A stretch of DNA of 64,000 nt from Phyto melanocephala. Taxonomy: Eukaryota; Arthropoda; Insecta; Diptera; Rhinophoridae. The notes beneath the pieces are model-generated. The model was not told the origin of the DNA. It searched no databases and saw nothing but the letters and a program-made list of their open reading frames with translations. Positions 35,240 to 47,220 of the stretch are shown here, piece after piece; positions within the stretch are counted from its first letter, which is position 1, and every line of letters starts with the position of its first letter. The translations under genes and the position numbers were made by a program. The stretch lies in the NCBI GenBank assembly GCA_941918925.1, contig OW799236.1:79548713-79612712 (forward strand). The letters are read 5' to 3'.

Positions 35240-35645
35240 TGTTTTTAATGGTACAACAAATGCTTGGTCTTCTTCTTTGAGAGCTAATTCAGTAATGTAA
35301 CATTAGAAGGTCCACAGCTCAATTGATACTCTAGAGCACCGAAGCAATAAGTGATGTGTTTATAATAGTCCTATCGGTACTGAATGGAATTTGTATCAAT
35401 AAACGCTTTTCATATAAAATTCAATCAAAGGTTTTCTGCCGCTGACAATATCTACACATGATCCATTATCAACGGCATTGTTTGAAGTAAATTTACTATG
35501 ACATGTGTCACCATCCTAATGAAACCTCATGTCTGCAATATTAATGTCTTTAGTGAGCATGTGTTTAATAAGCATGTCTCTATTCTAATGACCGTGACTG
35601 TAAAGTTGCGACCATTGTTATTTGTAAACACCACCTAATTATTTC
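35240..35645 (-). mobile_element. rosa-type mariner relic, highly decayed
   Basis: The minus strand carries pieces of the second catalytic block, reading DINIADMRFH then DGDTCHS (usual form WFQQDGATCHT) near 35500-35545, and a YYFKN/NNGR piece near 35620. Downstream translation is unrecognisable. It abuts the plus-strand element at 35671, suggesting two adjacent insertions of related elements in opposite orientation. Confidence 0.45.
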
Positions 35646-35670
35646 ACCGGCCCATAAAGTGCAACAAATG

Positions 35671-36616
35671 CAGGGTGGACCAAAGGTCAATATGGGCCTT
35701 AAAAGTGAAATAATTGTTTCGTTTACATATATATTTAAAAAGTTTATTAAAGCCACATATCAAGAATAAATAATGGAGAAATTTACAACCGACCAAAGAA
35801 CTAGAAAAATAGAATTTTATTCGTTAAATCAGCGACAATTCTTTTTAACACAAATAGCATATTTACGACACTTTAACGTAAGAATTTCGATCTCTGAAGA
35901 AATAATTCGTAGTTTAGTACATTGTCTCCACAAACATGGCAACGTAAGAGATTTTCAATTCTGCAGAAATTATTAAAGGTATAGAGCAAAGGTTAACAAA
36001 ACTCCAAAACTATCTATCAGAAAGCGTTTTGCTCGACTTTATCAAAAACCTAATTCTGAATGTTGAAGCTCGTTTTCATTTGAATGACGTAACTGTAGGA
36101 TGATGAAAATCCAAGAGTCATTTATCAACGCCTTGCACCCCATTAGCTATAAAGTATTGCGTGGAATTACATCTGAAATTTTCTTAGGACTTCTTTTTCG
36201 AAAAGTGCTGTTAAAACCGTTAATGGAGAGAGGTAGCGGTTTATAATACAACATTTTTACGTCCTGTTCTCAAAAACAGACCTGAGTTGCGGCTTAGCAG
36301 GATGAAGTCATTGCCTACACTGCCCGGGATACAATGGCTCTTTGAAGTCAAATTTTTGAAGATCAAATAGATCTTTGAACTCTACATTGTTGCAGAAATT
36401 CGAGAGCTACAGTCACAAATTTGAAAGATTTTATAAAAAATGCTCTAAAGCGTTGCGAATTTGAAACGGCTGTCATTTCAGTAACATTATTTTCCATTCT
36501 TATTGGTAAAAAAAATTTTAATTTTTGTATTTTATAATCTGCACAAAAATAAAAAAATATGTAAACGAAAATATTATAAAACTTTTAAAGCCCATGGTGA
36601 CTTTTGACTGACACTG
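35671..36616 (+). mobile_element. rosa-type mariner relic with both ends
   Basis: Left end CAGGGTGGACCAAAGGTCAA; right end, reverse complemented, CAGTGTCAGTCAAAAGTCAC, followed by TA. The N-terminus from 35773 reads MEKFTTDQRTRKIEFY and later HKHGNVRDFQF, matching the DNA-binding start of the family (usual ...FEETGSVRD...). Near 36095-36120, DENPRVIYQRL appears, and near 36305-36345 QDEVIAYTARDTMALFEVKF, a decayed second-Asp block. The third block is not recognised. It is about 946 bp, shortened and full of stops. Confidence 0.6.
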
Positions 36617-37278
36617 TAGTAAGTTTTTCGAAAGTGAGCTTCATTCCATGCGTAATGGGTTTGTAAAATTGAACCATGATTTTGAAAATGAATTTGAACA
36701 AATTGTAAAGGGTGATCAGGTGTAGACTATTCAAACAACTTTGAAATAAGGATTTTAAAAATCAACTGTCACAGAAAACAGTGCTGCCAATGTAAGGTTT
36801 TCCACTTCTTAAAATACCCTTTATTTAAATAAAATCATGACTTATGTGACACAATGTGTGGGCAATTAAATGACTTTCTATATTGTTTCAATAGAAACAC
36901 TATACTATACTGACGTCATTTCGGCTGTATAGGTAGAAAATTTAAATTTAATGCTCCGGATAGGGTCATTTTTAGTTCTATTATTCTTGAGCCAGCTATC
37001 CACAGATGTCTTAAAGTAATTGTAATTAAAATTAACTCTATAAAAATCTATTATTTCTTACGTCTTCTAAATTTGCTGGGATGTTTCACAATCTCGTTCG
37101 CCACATACAAAATACATCATTATTTGTTTTATACTTAGAAACTGGGTTAACCAATATCAGTAGTAAGGCAACTACAACAAATGGATTACCATTTATAATA
37201 TAAAATGTTTTATATTTGTGCTTTATAAACTAAAAAAATAGATAAACATAAAAATAAAAATAAAAATAAGAAACTTAC
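36617..37278. other. intron 1 next to exon 1, nothing recognised
   Basis: Unassigned AT-rich sequence up to the exon 1 donor. No motif recognised. Confidence 0.4.
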
Positions 37279-38276
37279 CTATTAAGACCATCAATACAAA
37301 CACCAAAGACACAGGGATTACTGAGACAAGCGAAGCCGGCATGACCGCAACCGAATAGAGTGAACAGCGACAGTATTGCTAACAGCCAAATGATATGCTG
37401 TGAAGAAGAGCTGACGAATGAAGAGGAGCAGGTTCTGGATGAAAAGGAGCAGGTGCTAAAAGTTCTATATTTCCAAAATTTAAAACTTCTTAAGCTGTTG
37501 TCCATTTCATGATAAAGGTCTGAGTGTTTGTAGGTGGTATTGGTGGTGATGGTGGTAGTGTTGCAGTTGTCGTTAAGAACTTTCTGCCGTTGATGATGTA
37601 TTAATGTGGATGGCGACAATGAGGCCGCCGTTAAATTGGAGGTTATATTGATGACTTTGCTGTTGTGTTCAGTGTTATGATGGTTGATGGTGTCGGTGTT
37701 GATGTTTGAACAGGAAGTTTTAGTTGATGTTGTTCTCAAGGATGTAACTTTAGCATCATTATCATTATTTCTGTTATTACTGTTGTTAACATATGATAGC
37801 AATGTATTTCCGTTATTATTATGGAAAATTGTTGATATTGCAGATGTTGCTGCTGGTGTTGTTGATGATGATAAGGATGTTGCTAATGCAGTTGATACAC
37901 ATTTCTCGTTGTTCTTTTGCAGGTGACATTTTAATTCAGTATGTTGTAGCTGCTGTTGTTGTTTCTGTTGCAAAGCATCTCGTTGTATTTCCTTTAATTT
38001 GTTGTTGTCGTTATTGGTGGCTGCTATTGAGGAGGATGTCGTCAATGCTGTTAGAGATAATGATGATGATAATGCTGTAGTAGCTGACAATGTTGTCATC
38101 ATTAGTGGTGTTGTTTTCAATATTTTTTTAACTATTTTGTTTTCATATTTGTATTGCATACTTTTAGGTGTCTTCGTTTGTAGAACTTTTTTTATATTTT
38201 CCTGATTTTTACATTTTTCATTTAGTTGGGATCTATTTAAAAATAAATTTCGTTTGCATTCGCTGTTATATTTCAT
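37279..38276 (-). CDS. eys: eyes shut-like gene, first coding exon
   Basis: An open frame of 333 codons on the minus strand starts at an ATG (38276-38274) with A at -3 and an in-frame TGA just upstream, so this start is plausible. Residues 1-257 are low-complexity N/T/S-rich sequence from CAA/AAC/ACC-type triplets. Residues from about 295 to 311 form a hydrophobic stretch (core IIWLLAILSLFTLF) followed by GHAG, as in a cleaved signal peptide. The exon ends with the first half of an EGF domain (CLSNPC then CVFGVC). A second Met at residue 258 (37505-37503) would place the signal nearer the N-terminus and may be the real start. The frame runs into AG|GTAAGT, a consensus donor at 37279/37278. 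The peptide after the signal fits the start of Drosophila Eyes shut, a secreted EGF/laminin-G protein needed for rhabdomere separation. The EGF-gene call is near certain; eys is from recall of the family. Confidence 0.75.
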
Positions 38277-39659
38277 TTTATTTCAATCTACTTGAAAATG
38301 TATTTCAAGTAAATAATCAGGACTGTTTTTGTTACTGTTTAACTGTTCTTGAATCCTTGTGAAGAGCAGACATGCATATGTGCAATGTTAATGTTTGTTG
38401 ATGTCATTGAGTGATTGTCGATAAAAACGATTTTTAACAGGGAGGGATAGAGAGTCGTCTTTTTTAAATTTTTTTTCTGATGGATCGTTTGTGGGCGTTG
38501 TTATTGTTGTGTTGTGTTAATACTTAAACGTTATGGTGATGCTGATGATGGGTTCATTCAAAGCCTCTTAACAGCTTTAATACTAACTTGGCTTTTCTGC
38601 AGTAGCAATAGTTTTTACTGCAACTGCCGCTTTTTTGTTCAATATTTGCTGCCCTTGTATATTTGAACTATTTTACTTAATACCTTTCGTTTCGACTATT
38701 TTATTTGCAATACTGCCTTTGCTTTTTTATAAATTGTTTATTTCCATTCAGGATATTAAATAATTTTCTTTGTTTATTTCTTTGATGTCCTCGTTGTATT
38801 CATTTTATCGTTTTTGTTCAATTCTTCAATATAATCAATGTAATTTTTTATCCTTCTTTTTTGAATCGTTTTAAACATTGGCGTGTTCAATTTTTAATTG
38901 GCTGCTAAAAAGAGACATTTAAAGAAAAGAAAACACAAGGTTAGTTTTATATATATTACAGTAAGAAAAAGGCTGTTGTATACACACTCCCAAGTAAATA
39001 TAAATTAATTTCAGTTGAAATTTAAAATTCATTTCATTGACTTATTTATGCCCATTTTGAAAAGAAAAACTTTTCATTAAAAAGTGTTTTTTTTACTTTT
39101 CTTTAATACTTTTTATTGTGTAGAAAAAAAAAACAGTTTAATTAATTAAAATGCAGCTGTTGTTGTTGTTGTCTTTCTTTATAAAAGTACTTAAAGTAAA
39201 AATGTATTGCTTGCAAAGAGGATTACTCTCTGTAGCAAACTCTTACTTTAAACTCCAAAGGGATTATAAAAATATATTTTTTTAATAAAAGTAATACACA
39301 ATTTTTTTTAAACTAAGTATTAAATGAACTAAAACTAATTATAATTAGATACTGCCAGGTAAATAAATTTTGTCAATAGGCAAAGTGATCCGACATTTTA
39401 ACAGAAGCAAATATTGGGTGCATAACTTAAAGATACATGTTTTACAAGAGCTGGCGTATCTTTTGAACTCCGTTTTTGTCTGCAGTTACTTTTTAATTTT
39501 TTTGGGAAATATATTTATTATTTATTGTCACTTAGTTATTGAACATTATACATAAATCACCATTTTTTGGCTTCGAAAATTTTGTGCCAACAATGCATCA
39601 TATGCTGTTTGCACTAATGCACATCGATTGCCTGATGGAATTAAGAATAAAAAGATTAT
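38277..39659. other. 5' flank of the eys-like gene, no promoter recognised
   Basis: Expected to contain 5' UTR or an upstream 5' exon or intron. TTG/GAT triplet repeats continue for a short distance upstream. No reliable TATA, Inr or splice junction can be assigned by eye. The open frame at 39370 has no motif. Confidence 0.35.
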
Positions 39660-40545
39660 CCGCCTTTTTCCTTAGGGCACCATCTTGAATTTTTACTTCT
39701 TCATAGTTCACTGCATTCTACTGGTCAAGCCGTTCCATTTGATACTCATATTGTGGGGGTTTAAGTGGATACTTTTTTAATCACTATATTTAATACATAC
39801 ATAAATTTATTGCACGCAATTTTGTAGTGGAAGCCATTATGGATTTTAAATTTATTTACAGTGTTTTATAACTTGCAGGTCAATTCCGTACTTTTAATAC
39901 CCATATTGCTCTTCGTTTGTACATTTTATGATTGTATTTCTCTGCTTATATCTCAATTAGCTTCTTACCGGTTTGTCAGTATTTCTTAGGAATAATTGTC
40001 GAGACAACAGATTGTATTTTGGTGTCTTAAGCATGTCCAAAAATTAGTTAGGAGCTTTAGCATCTTTTAATAGTAATTTTTAATTTATTTAAAACTAAAT
40101 GTAAAAAATTATTTTATTTTAAATATCACGAAAATAGAAAAAATCAATAATATACTGAAAAAGAATGATTTCCCGAATAAGACTTTGTTTTGCCTATAGT
40201 TTTGCCGATTAGTGACCGATTTCTCCAAAATTTAAAAAAAGTCCTATCGGAAGGTGGTAGTGGTGTTTATAAATTATTTTAGGGCTAAAAAATGGAATTG
40301 GTAAAAATATGAGAAAAACAGAAGTAGTCGTGTTTATTTGCTCATATCTCGTAATTTTATGCAGCGATATTTGCAAAAGATTGAAATTACACTTAGATGT
40401 CTACAGCATTAGGTGGCTTCTAAAAGTAGATTTCAACCAACATACGTATAGACGGACAGACGGACATTGCTAAGTCGACTTTCTAGTCATAAGCTTTTAG
40501 AAAATATATACTTGGCATTGCAGGTAAAGATTTAAAAAAATATTT
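39660..40545 (-). mobile_element. DINE-1/Helentron-like repeat, long class
   Basis: CACCATCTTGAATTTTTAC, ATTTGATACTCATATTG, GCTTATATCTCAATTAGC, TTTGCCGATTAGTGACCG, GTTTATTTGCTCATATCTC, AGACGGACAGACGGACATTG and CATAAGCTTTTAGAAAATAT follow in the order of the 58893-59907 copy read in reverse. Ends are incomplete. Confidence 0.65.
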
Positions 40546-40675
40546 CATGTTCTTTATATATAAAATCGGCAAAAATGTGAAATAATGGAAAAATGTATAT
40601 CTTTTCATGGGCAACCGTCAGTGTCTTAAAATAAAATTTTTGAGGGAGTCACAAACCCGTTTTAGATAAAACTAC

Positions 40676-40907
40676 GTTGCTATATTTGGCCGTGCCGAAT
40701 CTTATATAGCGTTCAAAACATTTAGTCATTCAATTGTTTGTATTACCATTCATCTGATATGACGGACAGAGCTTAATCGACTCCCCTATTTATAAGCTTT
40801 CAGAAAATATATACTTTATGGGGTCGGAAATGAAAATTCTAGAAATTCACACAGAATGACAAACCTATACATATATACCCTTTTCACTTTTGTGTGAAGG
40901 GTATACA
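40676..40907 (-). mobile_element. DINE-1/Helentron-like repeat, internally deleted
   Basis: The 3' module (hairpin TTTGGCCGTGCCGAA near 40685) is followed after about 80 nt directly by GACGGACAGAGCTTAATCGA, TTTCAGAAAATATATACTTT, ATGGGGTCGGAAATG and GTGTGAAGGGTATAC. Both edges are kept; the middle is deleted. Confidence 0.7.
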
Positions 40908-41702
40908 AATAGAATCATAGCGAACACGTAAATTGGATCGAAGACTTAAAGTGTGTGCAGACAAAACAGCTTATGTCAACATAGGTGGTTTGCAAAGGAA
41001 ATTTAGGTTGTGCACATGTAATTAAAGGTTTTAGTAACCTGACAAATAATCAAAAAATAATTTCCAAATGTCTTCAGAAATAACAACGTATGCGGTTGTG
41101 TGTTTTTTAAAAAATCAAATAATTTGTCGTTCAGTCAACACACTACGTTAGTGCTAAACGCATTTGGAAAAAATATAGAAGTTACGCTGTAAGGCCATTA
41201 AAAAATCGGAATGGAATCAAACAATATGATATTAATAACTCAAAATCATTAAAAACGGACATACGCGTTTGCTCATGAAAACCAAAGATGTTTAAAAGAC
41301 GTTAAACTAAAAATTTTATTTATTTCTTAAATAAAAATATATATTTTTGTTTGCTGATTATTTTTTTTGTCTTACCTATATTAAACTTCAGCTGTCAAAG
41401 TCTATAGAAAAAAAGCAATTCTCTCTCTTCTCTCATTTATTTCAAATGTCAAACTTAATAAATTAAAAAACATAAATAAAAAAAATTCTCTCCGAACTGC
41501 AATTACCTGATGAATAAATATGCCTTGGTTAACTGATATAAATTATTATTTAGCTTTATGTAGAGCTTTCGAAATAGAGACTTTTGTTTAATAAAATAAT
41601 GTAAAGAATTGTTTAATAGAACATTTTTGTATTACTAATTTAAATTGTTTTTCTAAAGCTGTTTGTTGTAGTTCTTGTATGTTTTATAATATAAATTTGC
41701 TT
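40908..41702. other. 5' flanking DNA, nothing recognised
   Basis: AT-rich; no motifs. Confidence 0.4.
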
Positions 41703-42745
41703 GCCCGGGAATTTTTGGAAATATTTTTCGGGATCCCGGGAAATGAAAGAAGAGGTTACGACTCGAAAGCATTATATTGTGACATTTCTTTTTCATAAAA
41801 ATAAAGGGTACGCCATCTAACGTTTTTTTTCAACTAGTGCTTATTTCGTAAATGGTAACACTTAGCTCATGTCTGATTTGACAGATAATTAGTTTTATCC
41901 TTCCGCTGAACGAATATGGTTGTGTATACGCTTGAACAACGCTGGGAAATTGCGACATTACTTTGGCCGATTTTGCCAAAAAAATCTTCTTCTCAGATGA
42001 AGCTCATTTTGATCTTGGCGAGTATGTAAACAAGCATTTGGGGCACAGAAAACCCGCACACATACATTGAAAAGCCGATACACCCAAAACGAGTCGCTGT
42101 TTGGTGCGGATTTTGGTCCGTTTTCAATGGCGTAAAGAAAAAGTTAAAATGTTTTGAACGAAGTGGTCAAAAAAATTAAAATATTGTAAATAAGTTAAAT
42201 GCACTTTTAACTATTCGTCCAATATCGATATAAAGTGAAAGAGTATTTTCTTTAACAGGGCATTGTTAAATTGTTACGTAAAATCAGAAATAGACTTTCT
42301 AACCAGACAATAAACGCTTTGAGCATATTAAAAGATGATTTTCTAAGTCGTTAAACATTGTTACGTTATATTTTTTTTATTTATACCTTGTATATACATT
42401 TTTTTGAAATTGAGTTCAAATTTTATTTTTGAACTCATAGCTGAAGTACCTGTATTTTTGTTTTTTGTGCTCATATTTGATCTCGTATCTAGACAATATT
42501 TTTTTTTAATTACAAGTATTTTTACTCAATTTATATTTTAAATTAAAGTTTCTTTAATAATTTTTGTAGTTTTGAAGTGTTCCTTTTACATTATAGACTA
42601 TTTTATGCTTTTTAATATAAAGTTGTTTATTAATTAAAAATAAATTTACTTATTATATATTTTGCTGCGGGATCCCGGGCTCCCGAAAAATTGAAAAATA
42701 AATCTTGCATTCCCAAGAAACGAAAAATTCCGGGAAAAAAACCTT
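41703..42745 (+). mobile_element. hAT-type remnant with GC-rich inverted ends
   Basis: GC-rich words occur at both edges in inverted form: CCCGGGAATTTTTGG with CGGGATCCCGGGAAA (41703-41743), and GCGGGATCCCGGGCTCCCG with AAATTCCGGG (42666-42735). Near 42210-42260 the plus strand reads RPISI, stop, SERVFSLTG. Near 42275-42350, in another frame, it reads KIRNRLSNQTINALSILKDD. Together these are the hAT C-terminal dimerisation region. The front half of the transposase is lacking. A rosa-type fragment (41806-42130) lies inside. Confidence 0.6.
41806..42130 (+). mobile_element. rosa-type fragment nested in the hAT remnant
   Basis: Left end AAAGGGTACGCCATCTAACG, close to the right end (reversed) of the element at 47704-48217. 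It encodes MVVYTLEQRWEI from 41916, then after a deletion IFFSDEAHFDLGEYVNK with the first catalytic Asp (SDE) preserved near 41995. After an 11-nt loss relative to the 47.7 kb copy the frame shifts, leaving the block that should read HPKRVAVWCGF. Similarity stops near 42117-42130; the right inverted repeat is absent. Confidence 0.7.
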
Positions 42746-44119
42746 GGTGTAGAACAAATGCAGGTTTTGGTTTTAGTTAATTCTAAAAAAAATATATATA
42801 TTATTTTTTTTTAATTTTCAAATACAGGTTTCGAAAAACATAATTTCTAATAATTTTTTTTTTAAAACTCCGTTTTACAAAAGAAAAAAATATTCACGAA
42901 TTTTCTCCTTAAAAACTCTACAGTAAGACTGATATAATTACACACATAAATACATACTTATGTATGTACATATATGATTTTTATAACAAGCTTTTGTAAC
43001 TTATTGAAATACTATCAATAAGTTTTAGCTTAAAAACTCATTCGCAGTAAATTATTAGAAAATTTTCTTCTTCTAATACAAAATTATACAGACTTTATAA
43101 ACTATTCCAATGTAAAAAAAAAATAAAATTAAACTAAACTCAGTCCCTATAAATTCTATATTTCCATTAAGTCTATTGATTTTCACTAGACACACAATTT
43201 TCTTGTTATCATTAGTTACCTACTAACGCACGCACAAACAGGCAATAACACGACAAACAGAATTTGTTTAACTACAACAAGAAAAAAATCTAACTAAATA
43301 AACACAAGTTTATTTATAGTTTTTTGAAAAAAAAAAACAAAAATAAATAAATAAAGAACACTAAAACTACTTCCCTTTTCTACCTCACACTATGGCATTC
43401 CACGTATATAATAGAATAAGAGTACAACAACCTCTATAACAAATTTGTTACATGGGCTAAAGTTTTTGGAAGACTTTGTCTTTGAACTCACACAAGCATG
43501 CAAACCCTCGTGCTCTTTTAAATTATACTACATGTGTCTAAATATAAGTGTGTGCGTGTAAGAGAAAACACTGCCACTTTGTTTGGTTTAGAGTTTTTCT
43601 AGGTTGTATATTTCTTTTACATTTGTTTGCATTTTAGATGAATAACATGATTTACGTTTTGCCACAAATTTTTTGTGAGCTCATTTCCCTTCTCCTTTCC
43701 ATTCTCCTTCGTTTTTATTTTGCTTTTTTCTAATTCTTTTACTCCTTGTTGTTGCTGCTGCTAAACAAAAACTAGCTTTGAAAAATCATAACGATTTTGT
43801 TGTTGCTGTAATTTTTGTACAAAAAGGCAAAGTGGTGGGTGCATAGCAGAAATGCATAAAAAAGGATACAGATTTCATTTATTTTGTTAAAAAGAAAGAA
43901 AATAGGAATAGAGCATAAATTATTTTTCAAGAGCATTTAGAGTATTATAACAAAATAAAAAAAATAGTTTAAAACAACAAATAAAAAAGAATAAAAGTTT
44001 GGGTTTTTTAATTGGTCAAATAAAGAATTTATCAGAAATTTCCTTCGAAATTTAAAATTAAAAAAATTAAAAAATATAAATTTTTTTAATTAGAATTTTT
44101 TTCAGTTTTTCTTTGGAAA
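42746..44119. other. 5' flanking DNA, nothing recognised
   Basis: AT-rich with TGTTGTTGCTGCTG near 43749. No gene, promoter or repeat assigned. Confidence 0.35.
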
Positions 44120-44935
44120 AGGTTTCTTGTTGGTATACTACTTAAAAATGTCGATTTTCTTGCTTCAGGAACGCATTTATTATAATAAAATGAAATTAAG
44201 TATTGTCCATTGTTAGATACTACTTTTTCCTATCATTCTGGTAGAATGTGGATTCCGTGCGAAAGGAACTGCTCCGGTCTTGAGGTAAATAATGAATCAA
44301 GCCAATTTCTGATAATCTATTCTACAGTGAAGTGTATTTCCGTACTATTTTCCAAATAGTTTTTGAGCGGTTTTGCAACATGTGTCTTAATGTTTTCTTT
44401 ATGGAAGATTAGGGCCTCATGTCTGGTCTTATATTCTGGTATTTTTCGTTGACTGTTCACTTCAAATGAATCAATTGTATTCGGTACAGGTCCCCTGTGA
44501 TCGTTGGACCCCGTTTGAATAGCTCATAATACAAAATATACTTCTGATCTCACCAAATACAGAGCATTACCTTGACGTCATGGATATTCCTCGTCATCGT
44601 TGATTTGGCTGATTGGACGGGCTCTACATATGACTTGGGGTTATCGTAATGTATCCATTTTTCATCACCAATAACAATGAAATACAAATATATTTTTCTT
44701 TCGTTTCAAACATAATTTCCCACACGCAAAATCGAACGTTATTCTTTCGTTTGATAACAATTCTTCATCTTCGTATTGCTTCCAATTCTTCATCTTCAAA
44801 CATTTTCGTCTGACCAGGAATAATCTTGTCTTTTGTATCGAAATCAACACTTTTAAGTGGCTCAAACAAATGTTCGCAAGATTTTGAGCAGGTGCATGTT
44901 GACAGTAAGCTTTACCAATAACACGGTGCTACAAA
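44120..44935 (-). mobile_element. mariner relic, irritans-like (copy 2)
   Basis: Reading the minus strand from the right, KPGQ-like then KMFEDEELEAIRR (near 44800) is the linker between DNA-binding helices (usual KKFEDEELEALLDED). After an internal deletion, DEKWIHYDNPKSYVEP (near 44650), NIHDVKVMLCIWWDQ (near 44570) and the C-terminal HILPE then EKVVSNNGQYL (near 44240) follow. The second and third catalytic blocks between these are lost or unrecognisable. Stops are frequent. Confidence 0.75.
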
Positions 44936-47220
44936 TGAGCACTTTTTTTGTACTTGAAAAGCGACCTTTTGTAGGTTATAGACCTTATTGAGTAGATCAT
45001 AAATCAACTTTAAAAAGTTCGGAAACACCCTCAAAATTCGAAGTTATTTCAAATAAACCATTTTCGGGTAGGTTCGAGTACTTATGAACACGTAACTCAG
45101 TTGATTTTTAGCCGATATTTATTTTTCAAACAGTTTCAGAAAGAAGAAAAATTTGCCTTTCCAAATATATACACCTTTTGGTATGTGTATAAAATTTTTG
45201 TAGTGATATTCTTAATTATATCTGATCTTAATTTTATTTTTTCTAGTTCTTTCAACTTGGGCGCCACTTTTTTAAATTAATTTGTTTAGAATCATACCCT
45301 TATGTATATATTTCTTTAAAGCCAATTTAGTTTTGAGTTTAACCAGCTTTTTATAAATACAATCGAGTAAAAAAAAACAATTATTAAGGTTTTTCAAGAG
45401 TGAAAAATTTAGCTTTTACAAATATTGATCAAGAACTAATTTATTTACTATATTATAATCGATAACTTTCAGTAGCGGTTTTCTTCAAATGAAATAAGAT
45501 TATCAGACTTCCCCACAAAACTTCTTTTTTAAGGCACAAAATCCGACTTTTTTATAGCGATTGAAATTATAATGACAGATGTTTACCCTCCAAAATACCA
45601 TATTTGTTGTTATTGACACAAACCATATGCAATAGGTCATCGACATTATTAAGTGGTATACAATAAAAAATATTATTAATTAATTTTTTAATCTTAAATG
45701 TAAATCTTTTGTTAAAACTTTTTGTCGCCTATGGTAATACTGTTCATTATATAAATATGAGCTCGGATTTAATATGTTCCATGAAAAGTAATTCTCGCAT
45801 CAAAAAGCTTTTCACATGAAACGAGAAAATTTAAAGAATAACAATGTTAATTGAAACGAAAAATGACTTTTCACACAGAAGAGTTTCTGTAGCTTTACTT
45901 TGCGGAAATACAGGAACACTTTTAAACCACAAATCGAGAAACGGTTGAGTTTTTTTTTTCGATGCAAGAACTTTTCACTAAAGTTACAGAAACGAGGTAC
46001 TGTTAGAGGACTAAAAATGGATATTTGATTTCTTTGATATTTGGACAACATCAAGTAGATACAATTAATTCCTTGTCATTTAAATTTATATTTAAGGAAA
46101 CAATGTTACATAATTTTTAAGTTTTTAATAAATTTTTTACATTTTATTTTCCTTTTCCTGTGTATTTGTGTAGTTTTTTTTTCTATATAAACTAAAAAAT
46201 CTATATGGCATTTTTAGCAACAAAATTATTGTCAAGTTGAGTTTTTTTTTTGTGGCAAAAGAAGGCAGGAAAAAGGGGGTTTAAAATAAAAACTGAAACA
46301 TATACTGTCATCGTGTTGGATTCTGTTTAAAAAAAAAGTAAAAAGAAGTAGTGGCAGAACTTATTTGTATAAAAAGTGTTTATTCAAGGAAACCCATAAA
46401 TTAAATAAAAGTAAACAAATATACTGAGCACACAGATAGAAGCAAATACTCTCACATACACATACAAACTTATATACCTACAAATCCTCATAAATGCTAT
46501 ACATCAACTAATCTATCTGTCTTTGTTAAAGTAAGATAAATAGTAAAATGACAAACAAATTCAAGGAAAAATATGTCAAAAAAACAACACCAACAATACC
46601 AACAATTGCAACAAAAATACCATATAAAACTAATATACATTTTGTTTAAACAAATGTATGTAAAAGCTTGTTCCTTTAACTAATAACAGTAATTATTGGG
46701 AGAAATAAAGGCAATTAAATAAAAAAATATACCTAACACATACATGCATAGATACATATGTATTTATCATCATCAGCTTTAGTTGATACAAGTTGTTGAA
46801 ATATGTATTTTGTAATAATCATTGGTATTTTACACAAACAACAATATATCTTTTATTTTCTTGTGTGTCATTTTTGGAAGGACACGTATAAATTGTTTAT
46901 GTCAAAGTACAAATGATGTATGGCTTTATAGACATACATATTTAAAGACAAAAATTAATGGATTTTTTCTTTTTTTTTTTTGTCAAAAGAAATAAACAAA
47001 TTTGTTAATAATAATTTTAATTGAGAATATTACTTTCACAAGATAGAGAATTGCGATCACATAAATAAGTAAAAGATAAATAATTTGTAGTATAATAATG
47101 CGAGAAAAATCAAAAGCAAAGCCCGAAATTATCAGAGCTAAATTTATTTTTGATACAGGATGTCGTTGCACAATGTGTCCTTTATTTAAACATATTATTT
47201 AAATAGTACGAAATTATATT
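44936..47220. other. 5' flanking DNA, nothing recognised
   Basis: 2.3 kb of AT-rich sequence. Open frames at 45812 and 46983 are F/K/I-rich and lack motifs. GTACAAATGATG and CATACATA words are frequent but not ordered. Confidence 0.35.

Larger units (their letters stand above)
26415..37278 (-). other. intron 1 of the eys-like gene (10,864 nt)
   Basis: The intron is bounded by GTAAGT (donor, minus strand at 37278) and TTTTAG (acceptor at 26415), and exon phases match across it. It is filled with transposon relics listed separately: a MITE with a nested palindrome, a Helitron-like element, three or four rosa-type remnants, one complete DD37E Tc1-like element and a Helentron copy. A CT/GA microsatellite lies at about 26844-26869, roughly 430 nt upstream of the acceptor on the sense strand. 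Confidence 0.8.

Noticed and set aside
37684..38362. Plus-strand open frames opposite exon 1 (up to 95 codons)
   Set aside because: They are mirror frames of the triplet-repeat part of the eys-like exon; composition is V/D/L/M repeats and no motifs are present.
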